DNA from: Sphingomonadaceae bacterium
GTDB lineage: Bacteria > Pseudomonadota > Alphaproteobacteria > Sphingomonadales > Sphingomonadaceae
DNA: 63,826 nucleotides
Direction of reading: 5' to 3'
Assembly: GCA_947451145.1 (NCBI GenBank)
Contig: CANFXW010000019.1
Coordinates: 1-63,826 of the forward strand
The position numbers and the translations under genes were made by a program. This document shows positions 55,191 to 63,826 of this stretch, one piece after another (the first letter of the stretch is position 1; each line of letters starts with the position of its first letter). The notes below the pieces were generated by a model. That model saw nothing but the letters and a program-made list of their open reading frames with translations. It had not been told where the DNA came from and did not search any database.

Positions 55191-56719
55191 TATTCTGCCC
55201 CCTCATGTTCGGCATGTGTTTGAATTGTTGGCTTTCCAGCTAGAAAACGTGCGTCACCTGCAGGCTTGGCCCGGGCTACGCGCGCTTCAAGTGCAGCGAT
55301 ATCGGAACGCATCGGCGCGAGGAAAGACTCAGGATAAACGCCCATCCACAACACCGGAATGGCCAGCGCCACAACCATGGCGATCTCGCGCGCATCAAGG
55401 TCTGGCATCGCAGCGGCGTCAGCGTTCTTCTGGTCGCCAAAGGCTACGCGGCGATAAAGGTAGAGCATGTAGGCTGCGCCGAGGATCACCCCGGTGCCGC
55501 TGATCGCCGCTACCCAGCTAGATACCTGATAGACCCCCATCAGGCTCAGCAGTTCGCCGACGAAGCCGGAGGTTCCCGGCAGGCCGACCGAGGCCATGGT
55601 GAACAGCATGAAGAACAACGCATAACGCGGCATGTTGATCGACAGGCCGCCGTAACGGCTGATCTCGCGGGTGTGCAGCCGGTCATAGATGATGCCGACG
55701 CAAAGGAACAAGGCGCCCGAGACAAACCCATGGCTGAGCATGACGATCATCGAACCTTCAAGCCCCTGCCGGTTGAAGGCGAACAGACCCACAGTAACAA
55801 TCGCCATATGCGCGACCGATGAATAGGCGATCAGCTTCTTCATGTCGCTCTGCACCAGCGCGACCAGCGAGGTGTAGATCACCGCAACCATCGAAAGCAC
55901 GAAGATCAGCCAGGCAAACTGCGCCGAAGCCTCAGGGAACATCGGCAGCGAGAAGCGGATGAAGCCGTAGCCGCCCATCTTGAGCAGCACGCCTGCCAGC
56001 AGCACCGAACCGGCGGTTGGTGCCTGCACGTGGGCATCCGGCAACCAGGTGTGCACCGGCCACATCGGCATCTTCACCGCAAAGCTGGCAAAGAACGCGA
56101 GCCACAGCCACTTCTGCGCGGCAGGATCGAAATCATAGGCCATCAGGGTGGGAATGTCGGTGGTTCCGGCATCGTTCGCCATCCACAACATCGCGATCAG
56201 CATCAGCACCGAGCCAAGCAGGGTGTAGAGGAAGAACTTGTAGCTGGCGTAAATCCGGTTCGCCCCGCCCCATACACCGATGATCAGGTACATCGGGATC
56301 AGGCCGGCTTCGAAGAAGATGTAGAACAGGAACAGGTCCTGCGCAGTGAACACGCCGATGATCAACATTTCCATCAGCAGGAACGCCGCCATGTATTCGC
56401 CAACGCGCTTTTCGACCGACTTCCAGCTCGCGCCGATGCAGATCGGCATCAGGAACACCGATAGCTCGATCAGCAACAGGGCAATGCCATCGATGCCAAG
56501 CTTCCACGAGAAGCCCTGGAACAGCGCCACGCTTTCGCGGAACTGCCATTGATCGCCGCCGATCCGGTATTGGCTCCACAGCACAAGTCCGAGCGCGAAA
56601 TCGACCAGCGTCGCCGCCAGAGCAATCTTGCGCGCGCTGCTAGCGCTGGCGAACAGGCATACCACTGCGCCCAGCAGCGGCACCAGCATCATGGCTGAGA
56701 GGATAGGAAAGCCGTTCAT
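55190..56719 (-). CDS. nuoM: NADH-quinone oxidoreductase subunit M
   Basis: 509 residues from ATG 56719, in an ATGA overlap with the nuoL stop; the longer upstream frame is out of family. [20 protein letters not shown], the proton-path Lys region and [20 protein letters not shown] are the antiporter-family motifs. It is a membrane-arm subunit of complex I. Confidence 0.97.
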   Translation of the reverse strand: MNGFPILSAMMLVPLLGAVVCLFASASSARKIALAATLVDFALGLVLWSQYRIGGDQWQFRESVALFQGFSWKLGIDGIALLLIELSVFLMPICIGASWKSVEKRVGEYMAAFLLMEMLIIGVFTAQDLFLFYIFFEAGLIPMYLIIGVWGGANRIYASYKFFLYTLLGSVLMLIAMLWMANDAGTTDIPTLMAYDFDPAAQKWLWLAFFASFAVKMPMWPVHTWLPDAHVQAPTAGSVLLAGVLLKMGGYGFIRFSLPMFPEASAQFAWLIFVLSMVAVIYTSLVALVQSDMKKLIAYSSVAHMAIVTVGLFAFNRQGLEGSMIVMLSHGFVSGALFLCVGIIYDRLHTREISRYGGLSINMPRYALFFMLFTMASVGLPGTSGFVGELLSLMGVYQVSSWVAAISGTGVILGAAYMLYLYRRVAFGDQKNADAAAMPDLDAREIAMVVALAIPVLWMGVYPESFLAPMRSDIAALEARVARAKPAGDARFLAGKPTIQTHAEHEGAE

Positions 56720-58755
56720 CGCACCATCACCCAGCTGACTGCCCCGACAAGTCCAAGCAGCATGACCAGCGCATAGGAGTAGAGATAACCCGATTGCACC
56801 TTCTGTGCGTAGCGGGTGCCACGGGCGACTAGCCACGCAGCGCCATCTGGCCCGAAGCGGTCAATCGTCCCTTCATCGCCAGCCTTCCAGAACAGGCGGC
56901 CGAACCAGAAGGCGGGGCGCACGAAGAGGAAGTTGTAGAGCTCGTCAAAGAACCACTTGTTGTAAACGAAGCGGTGCAGAACACTGAACTGCTCGACGAA
57001 TGCAGCAGGTGCCTTCGGATTGCGGATGTAATTGTTCCAGGCGATCACGAAGCCGGTGAGCATCACCACGAACGGTGCCCACTTCACCCAAAGCGGCACT
57101 TCATGCATGTGGTGGATCAGGTGCTCATTAAAAGCGACCGCACCCTTCCAGAACTCGCCCGTGCCTTCGCTGATGAAGGAATGGCTGAACAGGAAACCGG
57201 CGAAGACTGCGCCGAAGGAAAGTACGCCCAGCGGAATGAGCATCGACAGCGGGCTTTCATGCGGGTGATAGCCAGCGGTGCCGTCGTCGTGCCCATGATT
57301 GTGGCCGTGATCGTCGTGATCATGAGCATGATCGCCATGCCCGTGCGCATCATGCACAGCATGCTGGATATGCTCTGACTGCGACCAGCGCGGCTTGCCG
57401 TAGAAGGTCAGGAATACCAGACGCCACGAGTAGAAACTGGTCAACAGAGCGGCGGAAATTCCGCACCAGAAGCCGAACGAACCCGAGGAACTGGCGCTTG
57501 CATAGGCTGCCTCAAGGATCGAATCCTTGGAGTAGAAGCCTGCAAAGCCGAAGACATCGACGATACCAACGCCGGTAATCGCCAGCGTACCTGCCATCAT
57601 CGCGTAGAAGGTCAACGGGATCTTCTTACGCAGCGCGCCATAGTAACGCATGTCCTGCTCATGGTGCATCGCATGGATCACCGAACCGGCGCCCAAGAAC
57701 AACAGCGCCTTGAAGAAAGCGTGCGTGAACAGATGGAACATCGCCGCCCCCGGAGCGCCAACGCCTGCCGCCACGAACATGTAGCCGAGCTGCGAGCAGG
57801 TTGAATAGGCGATCACCCGCTTGATGTCCCATTGGCAGGTGCCGATTGTGGCCGCAAAGAAGCAGGTCGCCGCGCCAACGTATGTCACCACATGCATCGC
57901 GGTTTCGCTGGTCGCGAACATCGGCGAGAGGCGGCAGACCATGAACACACCTGCGGTCACCATCGTGGCGGCGTGGATCAGTGCCGAAACCGGCGTCGGG
58001 CCTTCCATCGCGTCGGGCAACCAGGTGTGGAGGCCAAGTTGCGCGGACTTACCGCAAGCGCCGATGAACAGCAGGATGCACAAGATCGTCATCGTATCCC
58101 AGCGCGTGCCGAGGAAGCCGATGGTGCTGCCGGCCATGCTCGGCGCGGCGGCGAGAATCTCGGGGATCGAAACCGTGTTGAACACCAGATAGGTTCCGAA
58201 AATCCCCAGCATGAAGCCAAGGTCACCCACGCGGTTGACCACAAAGGCCTTGATCGCGGCGGCGCAGGCAGAGGGCTTCTTGAACCAGAAACCGATCAGC
58301 AGGTACGAGGCGAGCCCCACGCCTTCCCAGCCGAAGAACATCTGCACGAGGTTATCGGCGGTCACCAGCATCAGCATGGCGAAGGTGAAGAGCGAGAGGT
58401 AGGCAAAGAACCTCGGCTGATCCGGGTCTTCGTCCATGTAACCCCATGAATAGAGGTGGACGAGCGCCGAAACCGTAGTGATCACCACGAGCATTACTGC
58501 GGTCAGCGTATCAACCCGCAGTGCCCAATCGAAATTCAGGCTGCCCGACTGCACCCAGTGGAGCACCGGCGTAACGCTCGGCTCTGCACTGCCGCTGACG
58601 AAGGACAGGAAAATCGGCCATGACAGCGCGGCAGAGAGGAACAGCGCGCCGGTCGTGATCGACTTGGCGACCGTGTTGCCCAGCGCGCGATTACCCAGCC
58701 CGGCGATGATCGCGGCGAGCAGCGGCGCAAAAACGATGATGAGGATGGAATGCAA
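56716..58755 (-). CDS. nuoL: NADH-quinone oxidoreductase subunit L
   Basis: 679 residues. [20 protein letters not shown] and [19 protein letters not shown] mark the antiporter-like core; the C-terminal part carries the lateral helix. A His/Asp-rich insert (residues ~468-492) could bind metal or be disordered. It is the largest membrane-arm subunit of complex I. Confidence 0.97.
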   Translation of the reverse strand: MHSILIIVFAPLLAAIIAGLGNRALGNTVAKSITTGALFLSAALSWPIFLSFVSGSAEPSVTPVLHWVQSGSLNFDWALRVDTLTAVMLVVITTVSALVHLYSWGYMDEDPDQPRFFAYLSLFTFAMLMLVTADNLVQMFFGWEGVGLASYLLIGFWFKKPSACAAAIKAFVVNRVGDLGFMLGIFGTYLVFNTVSIPEILAAAPSMAGSTIGFLGTRWDTMTILCILLFIGACGKSAQLGLHTWLPDAMEGPTPVSALIHAATMVTAGVFMVCRLSPMFATSETAMHVVTYVGAATCFFAATIGTCQWDIKRVIAYSTCSQLGYMFVAAGVGAPGAAMFHLFTHAFFKALLFLGAGSVIHAMHHEQDMRYYGALRKKIPLTFYAMMAGTLAITGVGIVDVFGFAGFYSKDSILEAAYASASSSGSFGFWCGISAALLTSFYSWRLVFLTFYGKPRWSQSEHIQHAVHDAHGHGDHAHDHDDHGHNHGHDDGTAGYHPHESPLSMLIPLGVLSFGAVFAGFLFSHSFISEGTGEFWKGAVAFNEHLIHHMHEVPLWVKWAPFVVMLTGFVIAWNNYIRNPKAPAAFVEQFSVLHRFVYNKWFFDELYNFLFVRPAFWFGRLFWKAGDEGTIDRFGPDGAAWLVARGTRYAQKVQSGYLYSYALVMLLGLVGAVSWVMVR

Positions 58756-58760
58756 CGGAC

Positions 58761-59066
58761 TTACCCCTTCATCCGGTTGACGTCATCAACCGCAATCGTG
58801 CCCCGGCGGCGGAAATAGATCACCAGAATGGCCAGCCCGACGGCAGCCTCACCAGCGGCGACGGTCAGCACGAACATGGCGAATATCTGCCCCGTCAGAT
58901 CATGAAGGAAGCTGCTGAAGGCGACGAGATTGATATTCACCGCGAGCAGGATCAGCTCGATAGCCATCAGGATGACAATCACGTTCTTGCGGTTGAGGAA
59001 AATCCCCAGCACGCCGAGCACGAACAGGATCGAGCTGACGACGATGTAGTGTTCGATACCGATCAC
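58761..59066 (-). CDS. nuoK: NADH-quinone oxidoreductase subunit K
   Basis: 101 residues from GTG 59066, overlapping the nuoJ stop (GTGA). Three helices carry the conserved [17 protein letters not shown] segment with its membrane Glu, and [16 protein letters not shown]. It is a small membrane-arm subunit of complex I. Confidence 0.96.
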   Translation of the reverse strand: MIGIEHYIVVSSILFVLGVLGIFLNRKNVIVILMAIELILLAVNINLVAFSSFLHDLTGQIFAMFVLTVAAGEAAVGLAILVIYFRRRGTIAVDDVNRMKG

Positions 59067-59680
59067 AGCTGAACCCCCTCACCCACGCCGGGCTTCACAT
59101 TGCGCGTTGCCTCGGATGGCTTGCGCGCGATCTGCTTGGCGATGTCCTGACCACGTACGCCCGTCCGCTGGCGGTGGGTCAGCACGATGGCGCCGATCAT
59201 CGCGACCAGCAGGATCACGCCCGCCGCTTCAAACAGGAACAGGTAGCGCGTATAGAGCAGCGCCCCGATGGCCTCGATATTGCTGACGCCGGCTGGCGTA
59301 GCTGCAGCGCCCGAAGCCGTACCGAGCTTCAGCGCGCCCGCCTTGTAGGCACCAACGCCGAGCAGCAGCTCCATTAACAGCACAATCGCGAGGACAAATC
59401 CCAGCGGCGCGTTCTTCATGAATCCGGCGCGAAGTTCGGCGAAATCGATGTCGAGCATCATGACCACGAACAGGAACAGCACCGCCACTGCGCCAACGTA
59501 GACGATGACCAGCAGCATGGCGATGAACTCTGCCCCGCACAACACCATCAGGCCTGCCGCGTTGAAGAAGGCGAGGATCAACCACAGCACCGAATGCACG
59601 GGATTGCGCGCAAGGATGGTGAATGCGCCCGAAGCGATCACCATGAAGGCGAAGAGGTAAAAGGCGATAACCTGGATCAT
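59063..59680 (-). CDS. nuoJ: NADH-quinone oxidoreductase subunit J
   Basis: 205 residues, five helices. [20 protein letters not shown] and [20 protein letters not shown] are family motifs. The C-terminus (from [20 protein letters not shown]) is the typical soluble tail. It lies fifteen bases after nuoI. Confidence 0.96.
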   Translation of the reverse strand: MIQVIAFYLFAFMVIASGAFTILARNPVHSVLWLILAFFNAAGLMVLCGAEFIAMLLVIVYVGAVAVLFLFVVMMLDIDFAELRAGFMKNAPLGFVLAIVLLMELLLGVGAYKAGALKLGTASGAAATPAGVSNIEAIGALLYTRYLFLFEAAGVILLVAMIGAIVLTHRQRTGVRGQDIAKQIARKPSEATRNVKPGVGEGVQL

Positions 59681-59695
59681 ATTCCGCTCGCGCCC

Positions 59696-60181
59696 CTATC
59701 GATACGGCGCATCGGCTTCAAGGTTCGCGGCAATCGCCCGCTCCCACTTGTCCCCGTTCGCCAGCAGTTTGGCCTTGTCGTAAAGCAGCTCTTCGCGCGT
59801 CTCGGTCGCGTATTCGAAGTTCGGGCCTTCGACGATCGCATCGACCGGGCAGGCTTCCTGACAGAAACCGCAGTAGATGCACTTGGTCATATCAATGTCA
59901 TAGCGCGTGGTGCGGCGGCTGCCGTCATCACGCGGTTCAGCCTCGATGGTGATCGCCTGCGCCGGGCAGACTGCCTCGCACAACTTGCAGGCAATGCAGC
60001 GTTCCTCGCCATTGGGATAACGACGCAGCGCATGTTCACCGCGGAAACGCGGCGAAATCGGGTTCTTCTCGAAGGGATAGTTGATCGTCGCCTTGGGCTT
60101 GAAGAAATACTTCAAGGTCAGCCAGTGGGCCTTGACGAACTCCCAGAGGGTGAACGACTTGATGAATTGGGCGGCGGACAT
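59696..60181 (-). CDS. nuoI: NADH-quinone oxidoreductase subunit I
   Basis: 161 residues from ATG 60181 (GTG 60184 also possible). Two [4Fe-4S] motifs: [16 protein letters not shown] and [16 protein letters not shown]. They carry electrons from the peripheral arm to the quinone site. The start overlaps the stop of the upstream small gene. Confidence 0.97.
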   Translation of the reverse strand: MSAAQFIKSFTLWEFVKAHWLTLKYFFKPKATINYPFEKNPISPRFRGEHALRRYPNGEERCIACKLCEAVCPAQAITIEAEPRDDGSRRTTRYDIDMTKCIYCGFCQEACPVDAIVEGPNFEYATETREELLYDKAKLLANGDKWERAIAANLEADAPYR

Positions 60182-60645
60182 CACCCGTCCTTTTTCGCAG
60201 TGCAGCGCGCGGCGACGATCACCAGGAATGGCGACCGGGTCGTCTTCGCCTGATCGGTGATCAGCGCTGTGGGAGAGAGCAGCAGCTTGAGCGAACCATC
60301 AGCCTGCTTGGCATAGTGCAGCATGGTCGCGCAGCCTTTCTCGGTGAATGTGCACGGGCCATCGGAATCGAACAGCGCCATTCCGGCATCGGTGCCGGTA
60401 GCCATAACCTTGGCCTTGCCATCGATGTTCACCGGACTGTTGGGCCAGTTTGCCTCGGCCTTTGCGCCTTTGAGGGCGAGCGTGAACTTCAGCCGGTCAG
60501 CTGCGATGCCGCCCATGGCCTGCAGCTGCACCTTGCCGTCATTCGCGGCGATTACTGCTGGCATGTCAGACTGGCAGTCAAAGATTCCCGATACGGTGGG
60601 CACAGCCGCCTTGGCGGCAGCAGCGAGGATCAGAAGTTCGATCAT
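60181..60645 (-). CDS. Hypothetical exported protein inside the nuo operon
   Basis: 154 residues, ATG 60645 in an ATGA overlap with nuoH. The N-terminus [20 protein letters not shown] looks like a short signal peptide. It has Cys residues at [16 protein letters not shown] and ARCTAKK, enough for disulfides in the periplasm. No family is recognised. Its position between nuoH and nuoI, coupled at both ends, suggests a conserved sphingomonad complex-I-associated protein, but no function can be assigned. Confidence 0.65.
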   Translation of the reverse strand: MIELLILAAAAKAAVPTVSGIFDCQSDMPAVIAANDGKVQLQAMGGIAADRLKFTLALKGAKAEANWPNSPVNIDGKAKVMATGTDAGMALFDSDGPCTFTEKGCATMLHYAKQADGSLKLLLSPTALITDQAKTTRSPFLVIVAARCTAKKDG

Positions 60646-61730
60646 GCGAAATGGCCTTTCCACATCAGGAAGCCGCTCACCACCACGACGAACATCAGCG
60701 AAACCGGCAGGAATACCTTCCAGCCAAGCCGCATCAGCTGGTCATAGCGATAGCGCGGAACAGTCGCCTTCACCCACGAGAAGATGAAGAAGAAGAACAG
60801 GATCTTGAGCAACAGCCAGATGAAACCCGGGATCAAGTAGAGCACCGGAATATCCAGCGGCGGCAGATAACCACCCCAGAACAGCGTGGCGTTAAGCGCA
60901 CACATCAGCAGCACGTTGGCATATTCGCCAAGCCAGTAGAGCGCGAAAGCCATCGAGGAATATTCGGTCTGGTAACCGGCGACGAGTTCGCTTTCGGCCT
61001 CGGTCAGATCGAAAGGTGCGCGGCCGGTTTCTGCCATGCCCGAAATCAGGAACATCACCCACATCGGGAACAGCAGCGGGTTGGCGACGAAGCCGTTGAT
61101 CTTCCAGCCAAGCACCGGAACACCGTCGAGTACTGGGAACCAATAGGCCAGCGAAACCGCGCCATGCTGTGCCTCGACAATGTCCTTCATGTTGAAGGAC
61201 TTGGCCCACAGAACCACACAGATCAGGATGAAGCCGATCGAGACTTCGTAGGAGATCATCTGTGCCGAAGCGCGCATCGCCGAGAAGAACGGATACTTCG
61301 AGTTCGAAGACCAACCAGCGATCACCGTGCCGTAAACACCCAGCGACGAGATCGCGAGGACGTAGAGCAGGCCGACATTGATATTGGCGAGAATGGCGCC
61401 CGAATTGAACGGGATCACCGCCCAGGCCATCAGCGCAACCGTGAAGGTGATGATCGGCGCGAGCAGGAACAGGCCCTTGTTCGCAGCGCTGGGAATGATG
61501 GTTTCCTGCAGCGCGACCTTCAGGCCGTCGGCAAAGCTCTGCAGCAGGCCCCAAGGGCCGACCACGTTCGGTCCGCGGCGGAGCGCCATGGCGGCCCAGA
61601 TCTTGCGATCGACATAGATGATCATCGCCACGCCGAGCATCAGCGGCAAGGCAATCAGCAGGATGCCGCAGATGGTGGCCACGCCCCATGCCCAGTCATA
61701 GGGCAGCCATTGTGCGAAAAACTGGGTCAT
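60642..61730 (-). CDS. nuoH: NADH-quinone oxidoreductase subunit H
   Basis: 362 residues. [20 protein letters not shown], the quinone-chamber loop [20 protein letters not shown] and the C-terminal [19 protein letters not shown] are the family motifs. It forms the quinone-binding chamber at the arm junction. ATGA overlap with nuoG. Confidence 0.97.
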   Translation of the reverse strand: MTQFFAQWLPYDWAWGVATICGILLIALPLMLGVAMIIYVDRKIWAAMALRRGPNVVGPWGLLQSFADGLKVALQETIIPSAANKGLFLLAPIITFTVALMAWAVIPFNSGAILANINVGLLYVLAISSLGVYGTVIAGWSSNSKYPFFSAMRASAQMISYEVSIGFILICVVLWAKSFNMKDIVEAQHGAVSLAYWFPVLDGVPVLGWKINGFVANPLLFPMWVMFLISGMAETGRAPFDLTEAESELVAGYQTEYSSMAFALYWLGEYANVLLMCALNATLFWGGYLPPLDIPVLYLIPGFIWLLLKILFFFFIFSWVKATVPRYRYDQLMRLGWKVFLPVSLMFVVVVSGFLMWKGHFA

Positions 61731-63733
61731 TCCGCCGCCTCCGCCAAGGCTTCGCCATGGAGCAGTTCGGCCGAGCAGCGCTGCATGGTCGTGCTGGCGC
61801 GGGCAATCGGGTTGGTGAGGTAGAAGTCCTTGATCGGATAGGCTTCTATCGTACCGCTTGCCTTGGCCTTTGTTGCCTTGGGCAGCGCGCCGTAGTTAGC
61901 AAGACCTTCAACGCCGAGCGCCGGAACAGCCTTTACCATCGCGGCGCGCAGCTGGTCGAAGCTGTCAAAACCAACAGTAACGCTAAGCGCATCAGCCATG
62001 GCGCGCAGGATCGTCCAGTCATCGCGGGCATCGCCGGGAGCGAACACAGCCTTGTCAGCGAACTGCACCCGGCCTTCGGTGTTGACGTAGGTTCCGGCCT
62101 TCTCGCTGAAGGCAGCGGCGGGCAGGATCACATCGGCAGCATGTGCGCCCTTGTCGCCGTGGTGGCCGATGTAGACGATGATCGAGTCCGAAAACTTGGA
62201 GTAATCGACTTCATCCGCGCCGAGCGAAATCAGCAGCTTGGGCTTGGCAGCAACCAGATCGCCAATGCCGCCCTTCTGCGCATAGCCGAGCATCAGCCCG
62301 CCCATCCGGCTCGCCGCCATGTGGAGGACGTTGAGGCCGTTCCAGCCGTCACGCACCAGCTTGTACTTGTCGGACAGTGCCAAACAGGCACCGAGCGCAC
62401 CCTTGCCCAGCCCCGCCCCGCCAAGGATCAGCGCGGGACGCTGAGCACCCGACAGCGCATCGGCGGCGTCCTTGGGCAGCTTGTCGAGCACCGAGAGGTC
62501 ATTGCCGAGGAAAGTCGTCGGCACAGTGGTTTGCCACTCAGGCCCGACCACGAACACCTTGGCGCCAGCCTTCACGGCCTTGCGGATGCGGGTCATCACC
62601 AGTGGCGCTTCCCAGCGAATGTGGCTGGCTACGATCAGGATCGCGTCAGCCGTTTCGATGCCGGAGAAGGTGCTGTTGAAGTTCACTGCCGCGAGGTTCG
62701 AGCAATCGTAATCAAGGCCGGTCTGGCGGCCTTCGAGCAGGCTGGAACCCAGTGCTCCTGCCAGAGCCTTGGCCGCGAACATCGTTTCGCAATCGACCAT
62801 GTCGCCTGCGACAACGCCTACCGAATTCCCCGGCTTCACCTTGGCAATCGCGGCGAAGGCCTCGTCCCAGCTCGCCGCGACCAGCTTGCCGTTCTTGCGC
62901 AGCCAGGGCTTGTCGAGACGCCGCTTGGTCAGGCCATCAACCTGATAGCGCGCCTTGTCGGAGATCCATTCCTCGTTCACGTCATCGTTGATGCGCGGCA
63001 GGATACGCAGCACTTCGCGGCCGCGTGCGTCGAGCCGGATATTGGCCCCGCAGGCATCGGAAACGTCGATCGACAGCGTCTTCTTCATCTCCCAAGGCCG
63101 CGCTTCGAAGGCATAGGGCCGCGAGGTCAGCGCGCCGACCGGGCAGAGGTCGATGACATTGGCCGACATTTCGTGGCTCGCCGCGCGTTCCAGATAGGTC
63201 GTGATCTGCATCGCCTCGCCGCGATAGAGCGCGCCGATTTCGTCCACGCCAGCGATCTCTTCCGAGAAGCGCACGCAGCGGGTGCAGTGGATGCAGCGGG
63301 TCATCGTCGTCTTGATCAGCGGGCCCATGTACTTTTCAGTCACGGCGCGCTTGTTTTCGTCATAGCGTGACTTGCCGCGGCCATAGGCAACCGACTGGTC
63401 TTGCAGATCGCACTCGCCGCCCTGATCGCAAATCGGGCAATCGAGCGGGTGGTTGATGAGCAGAAACTCCATCACCCCTTCACGCGCCTTGCGGACCATT
63501 TCGCTGTCGGTGCGAATCACCTGCCCCTCGCCAGCGGGCAGCGCGCACGATGCCTGCGGCTTTGGCGGCCCGGGAGCCACCTCGACCAGACACATGCGGC
63601 AGTTGCCAGCGATGGACAGGCGCTCATGGTAGCAGAAACGCGGAATTTCCTTACCCGCGAGTTCGCAGGCCTGCAGGACAGTCGCGCCTGCGGGAACTTC
63701 GAGTTCGATGCCGTCTACGGTTACCTTTGGCAT
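61727..63733 (-). CDS. nuoG: NADH-quinone oxidoreductase subunit G
   Basis: 668 residues. N-terminal [2Fe-2S] ([19 protein letters not shown]), the His-ligated [4Fe-4S] ([20 protein letters not shown]), a ferredoxin-like [4Fe-4S] ([13 protein letters not shown]) and a C-terminal molybdopterin-oxidoreductase-like domain. It is part of the electron-input arm of complex I. The start overlaps the nuoF stop by one base (TAATG). Confidence 0.97.
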   Translation of the reverse strand: MPKVTVDGIELEVPAGATVLQACELAGKEIPRFCYHERLSIAGNCRMCLVEVAPGPPKPQASCALPAGEGQVIRTDSEMVRKAREGVMEFLLINHPLDCPICDQGGECDLQDQSVAYGRGKSRYDENKRAVTEKYMGPLIKTTMTRCIHCTRCVRFSEEIAGVDEIGALYRGEAMQITTYLERAASHEMSANVIDLCPVGALTSRPYAFEARPWEMKKTLSIDVSDACGANIRLDARGREVLRILPRINDDVNEEWISDKARYQVDGLTKRRLDKPWLRKNGKLVAASWDEAFAAIAKVKPGNSVGVVAGDMVDCETMFAAKALAGALGSSLLEGRQTGLDYDCSNLAAVNFNSTFSGIETADAILIVASHIRWEAPLVMTRIRKAVKAGAKVFVVGPEWQTTVPTTFLGNDLSVLDKLPKDAADALSGAQRPALILGGAGLGKGALGACLALSDKYKLVRDGWNGLNVLHMAASRMGGLMLGYAQKGGIGDLVAAKPKLLISLGADEVDYSKFSDSIIVYIGHHGDKGAHAADVILPAAAFSEKAGTYVNTEGRVQFADKAVFAPGDARDDWTILRAMADALSVTVGFDSFDQLRAAMVKAVPALGVEGLANYGALPKATKAKASGTIEAYPIKDFYLTNPIARASTTMQRCSAELLHGEALAEAAE

Positions 63734-63826
63734 TACTCAGCGGCCTCCCGCACGTTTTCGTTGATCCGGCGTTCCAGCTCGGGGCGGAAGTGCTTGATCA
63801 GACCCTGGATCGGCCAAGCCGCCGCG
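63733..63826 (-). CDS. nuoF: NADH-quinone oxidoreductase subunit F, C-terminal end
   Basis: Only the last 30 codons lie in the window, ending at TAA 63735-63733. The translation AAAWPIQGLIKHFRPELERR is typical of the NuoF C-terminus. The rest, including the FMN and NADH sites, is outside. The identity rests on this segment and on its position before nuoG. Confidence 0.85.
   Translation of the reverse strand, partial: AAAWPIQGLIKHFRPELERRINENVREAAE

Noticed and set aside
61688..63370. 560-residue open frame opposite nuoG
   Set aside because: It lies antisense to a clear complex I gene and has biased, motif-free sequence.

Overview
This is a GC-rich alphaproteobacterial window, most likely from a sphingomonad (Novosphingobium, Sphingobium or Erythrobacter-like). 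That assignment is inferred from hemA being a 5-aminolevulinate synthase, from the gene orders trpE-x-trpG-D-C ... moaC-moeA-lexA-comEC-gltX-gltA and nuo(F)GH-x-IJKLMN-birA-coaX-rnj-DUF1467, from a GTTC-N7-GTTC LexA box, and from a ROSE-like thermometer ahead of a small heat-shock gene. No database search was possible.

Layout. Positions 2-442 hold the end of hemA, followed by a DUF2853/OmpA-like membrane fusion. Positions about 2055-21755 form an accessory catabolic island: four short-chain dehydrogenases, an aminotransferase, a TauE/SafE permease, a UGSC-family selenoprotein with a thioredoxin-reductase-like flavoprotein, a flavin reductase, a cytochrome P450 with its ferredoxin, an amidohydrolase, a Rieske oxygenase, two class-III CoA-transferases, a luciferase-like oxidoreductase and a two-subunit acyl-CoA dehydrogenase. 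The substrate is unknown; the set fits ring oxidation followed by CoA-ester beta-oxidation of a cyclic or terpenoid/steroid-like compound. A tRNA-Arg(CCU) and housekeeping genes follow (DUF1178, CN-hydrolase, grxC, hsp20, pyrG, secG, tpiA, ppiD, trpEGDC). A second Rieske oxygenase with a small partner sits between trpC and moaC. Then come moaC, moeA, lexA, comEC, gltX and gltA.

Positions 43641-50270 carry an unusual block. A minus-strand operon encodes a histidine-kinase-like protein with no phospho-acceptor His, a helical protein of unknown function, a putative degenerate nucleotidyltransferase/CDP-alcohol-phosphotransferase fusion, and an Hpt-like protein that also lacks its His. A large coiled-coil membrane protein is divergent from it. 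The window ends in the complex I operon, read on the minus strand from nuoF (partial) to nuoN, with birA, coaX, rnj and a DUF1467 gene downstream.

Main discoveries. (1) An in-frame UGA in a C-UGA-G-S-C motif (6259-6261), with a bacterial-SECIS-like hairpin at the expected distance, joins two reading frames into one 576-residue selenoprotein, next to a CATC-type flavoprotein that could be its reductant. (2) The 'His-less' kinase and Hpt operon. (3) A possible three-way-junction RNA leader ahead of the P450. (4) An RpoH-type promoter plus ROSE-like element before hsp20. No CRISPR array, insertion sequence, phage gene or rRNA was seen, and no stretch longer than 300 bases lacks a gene.
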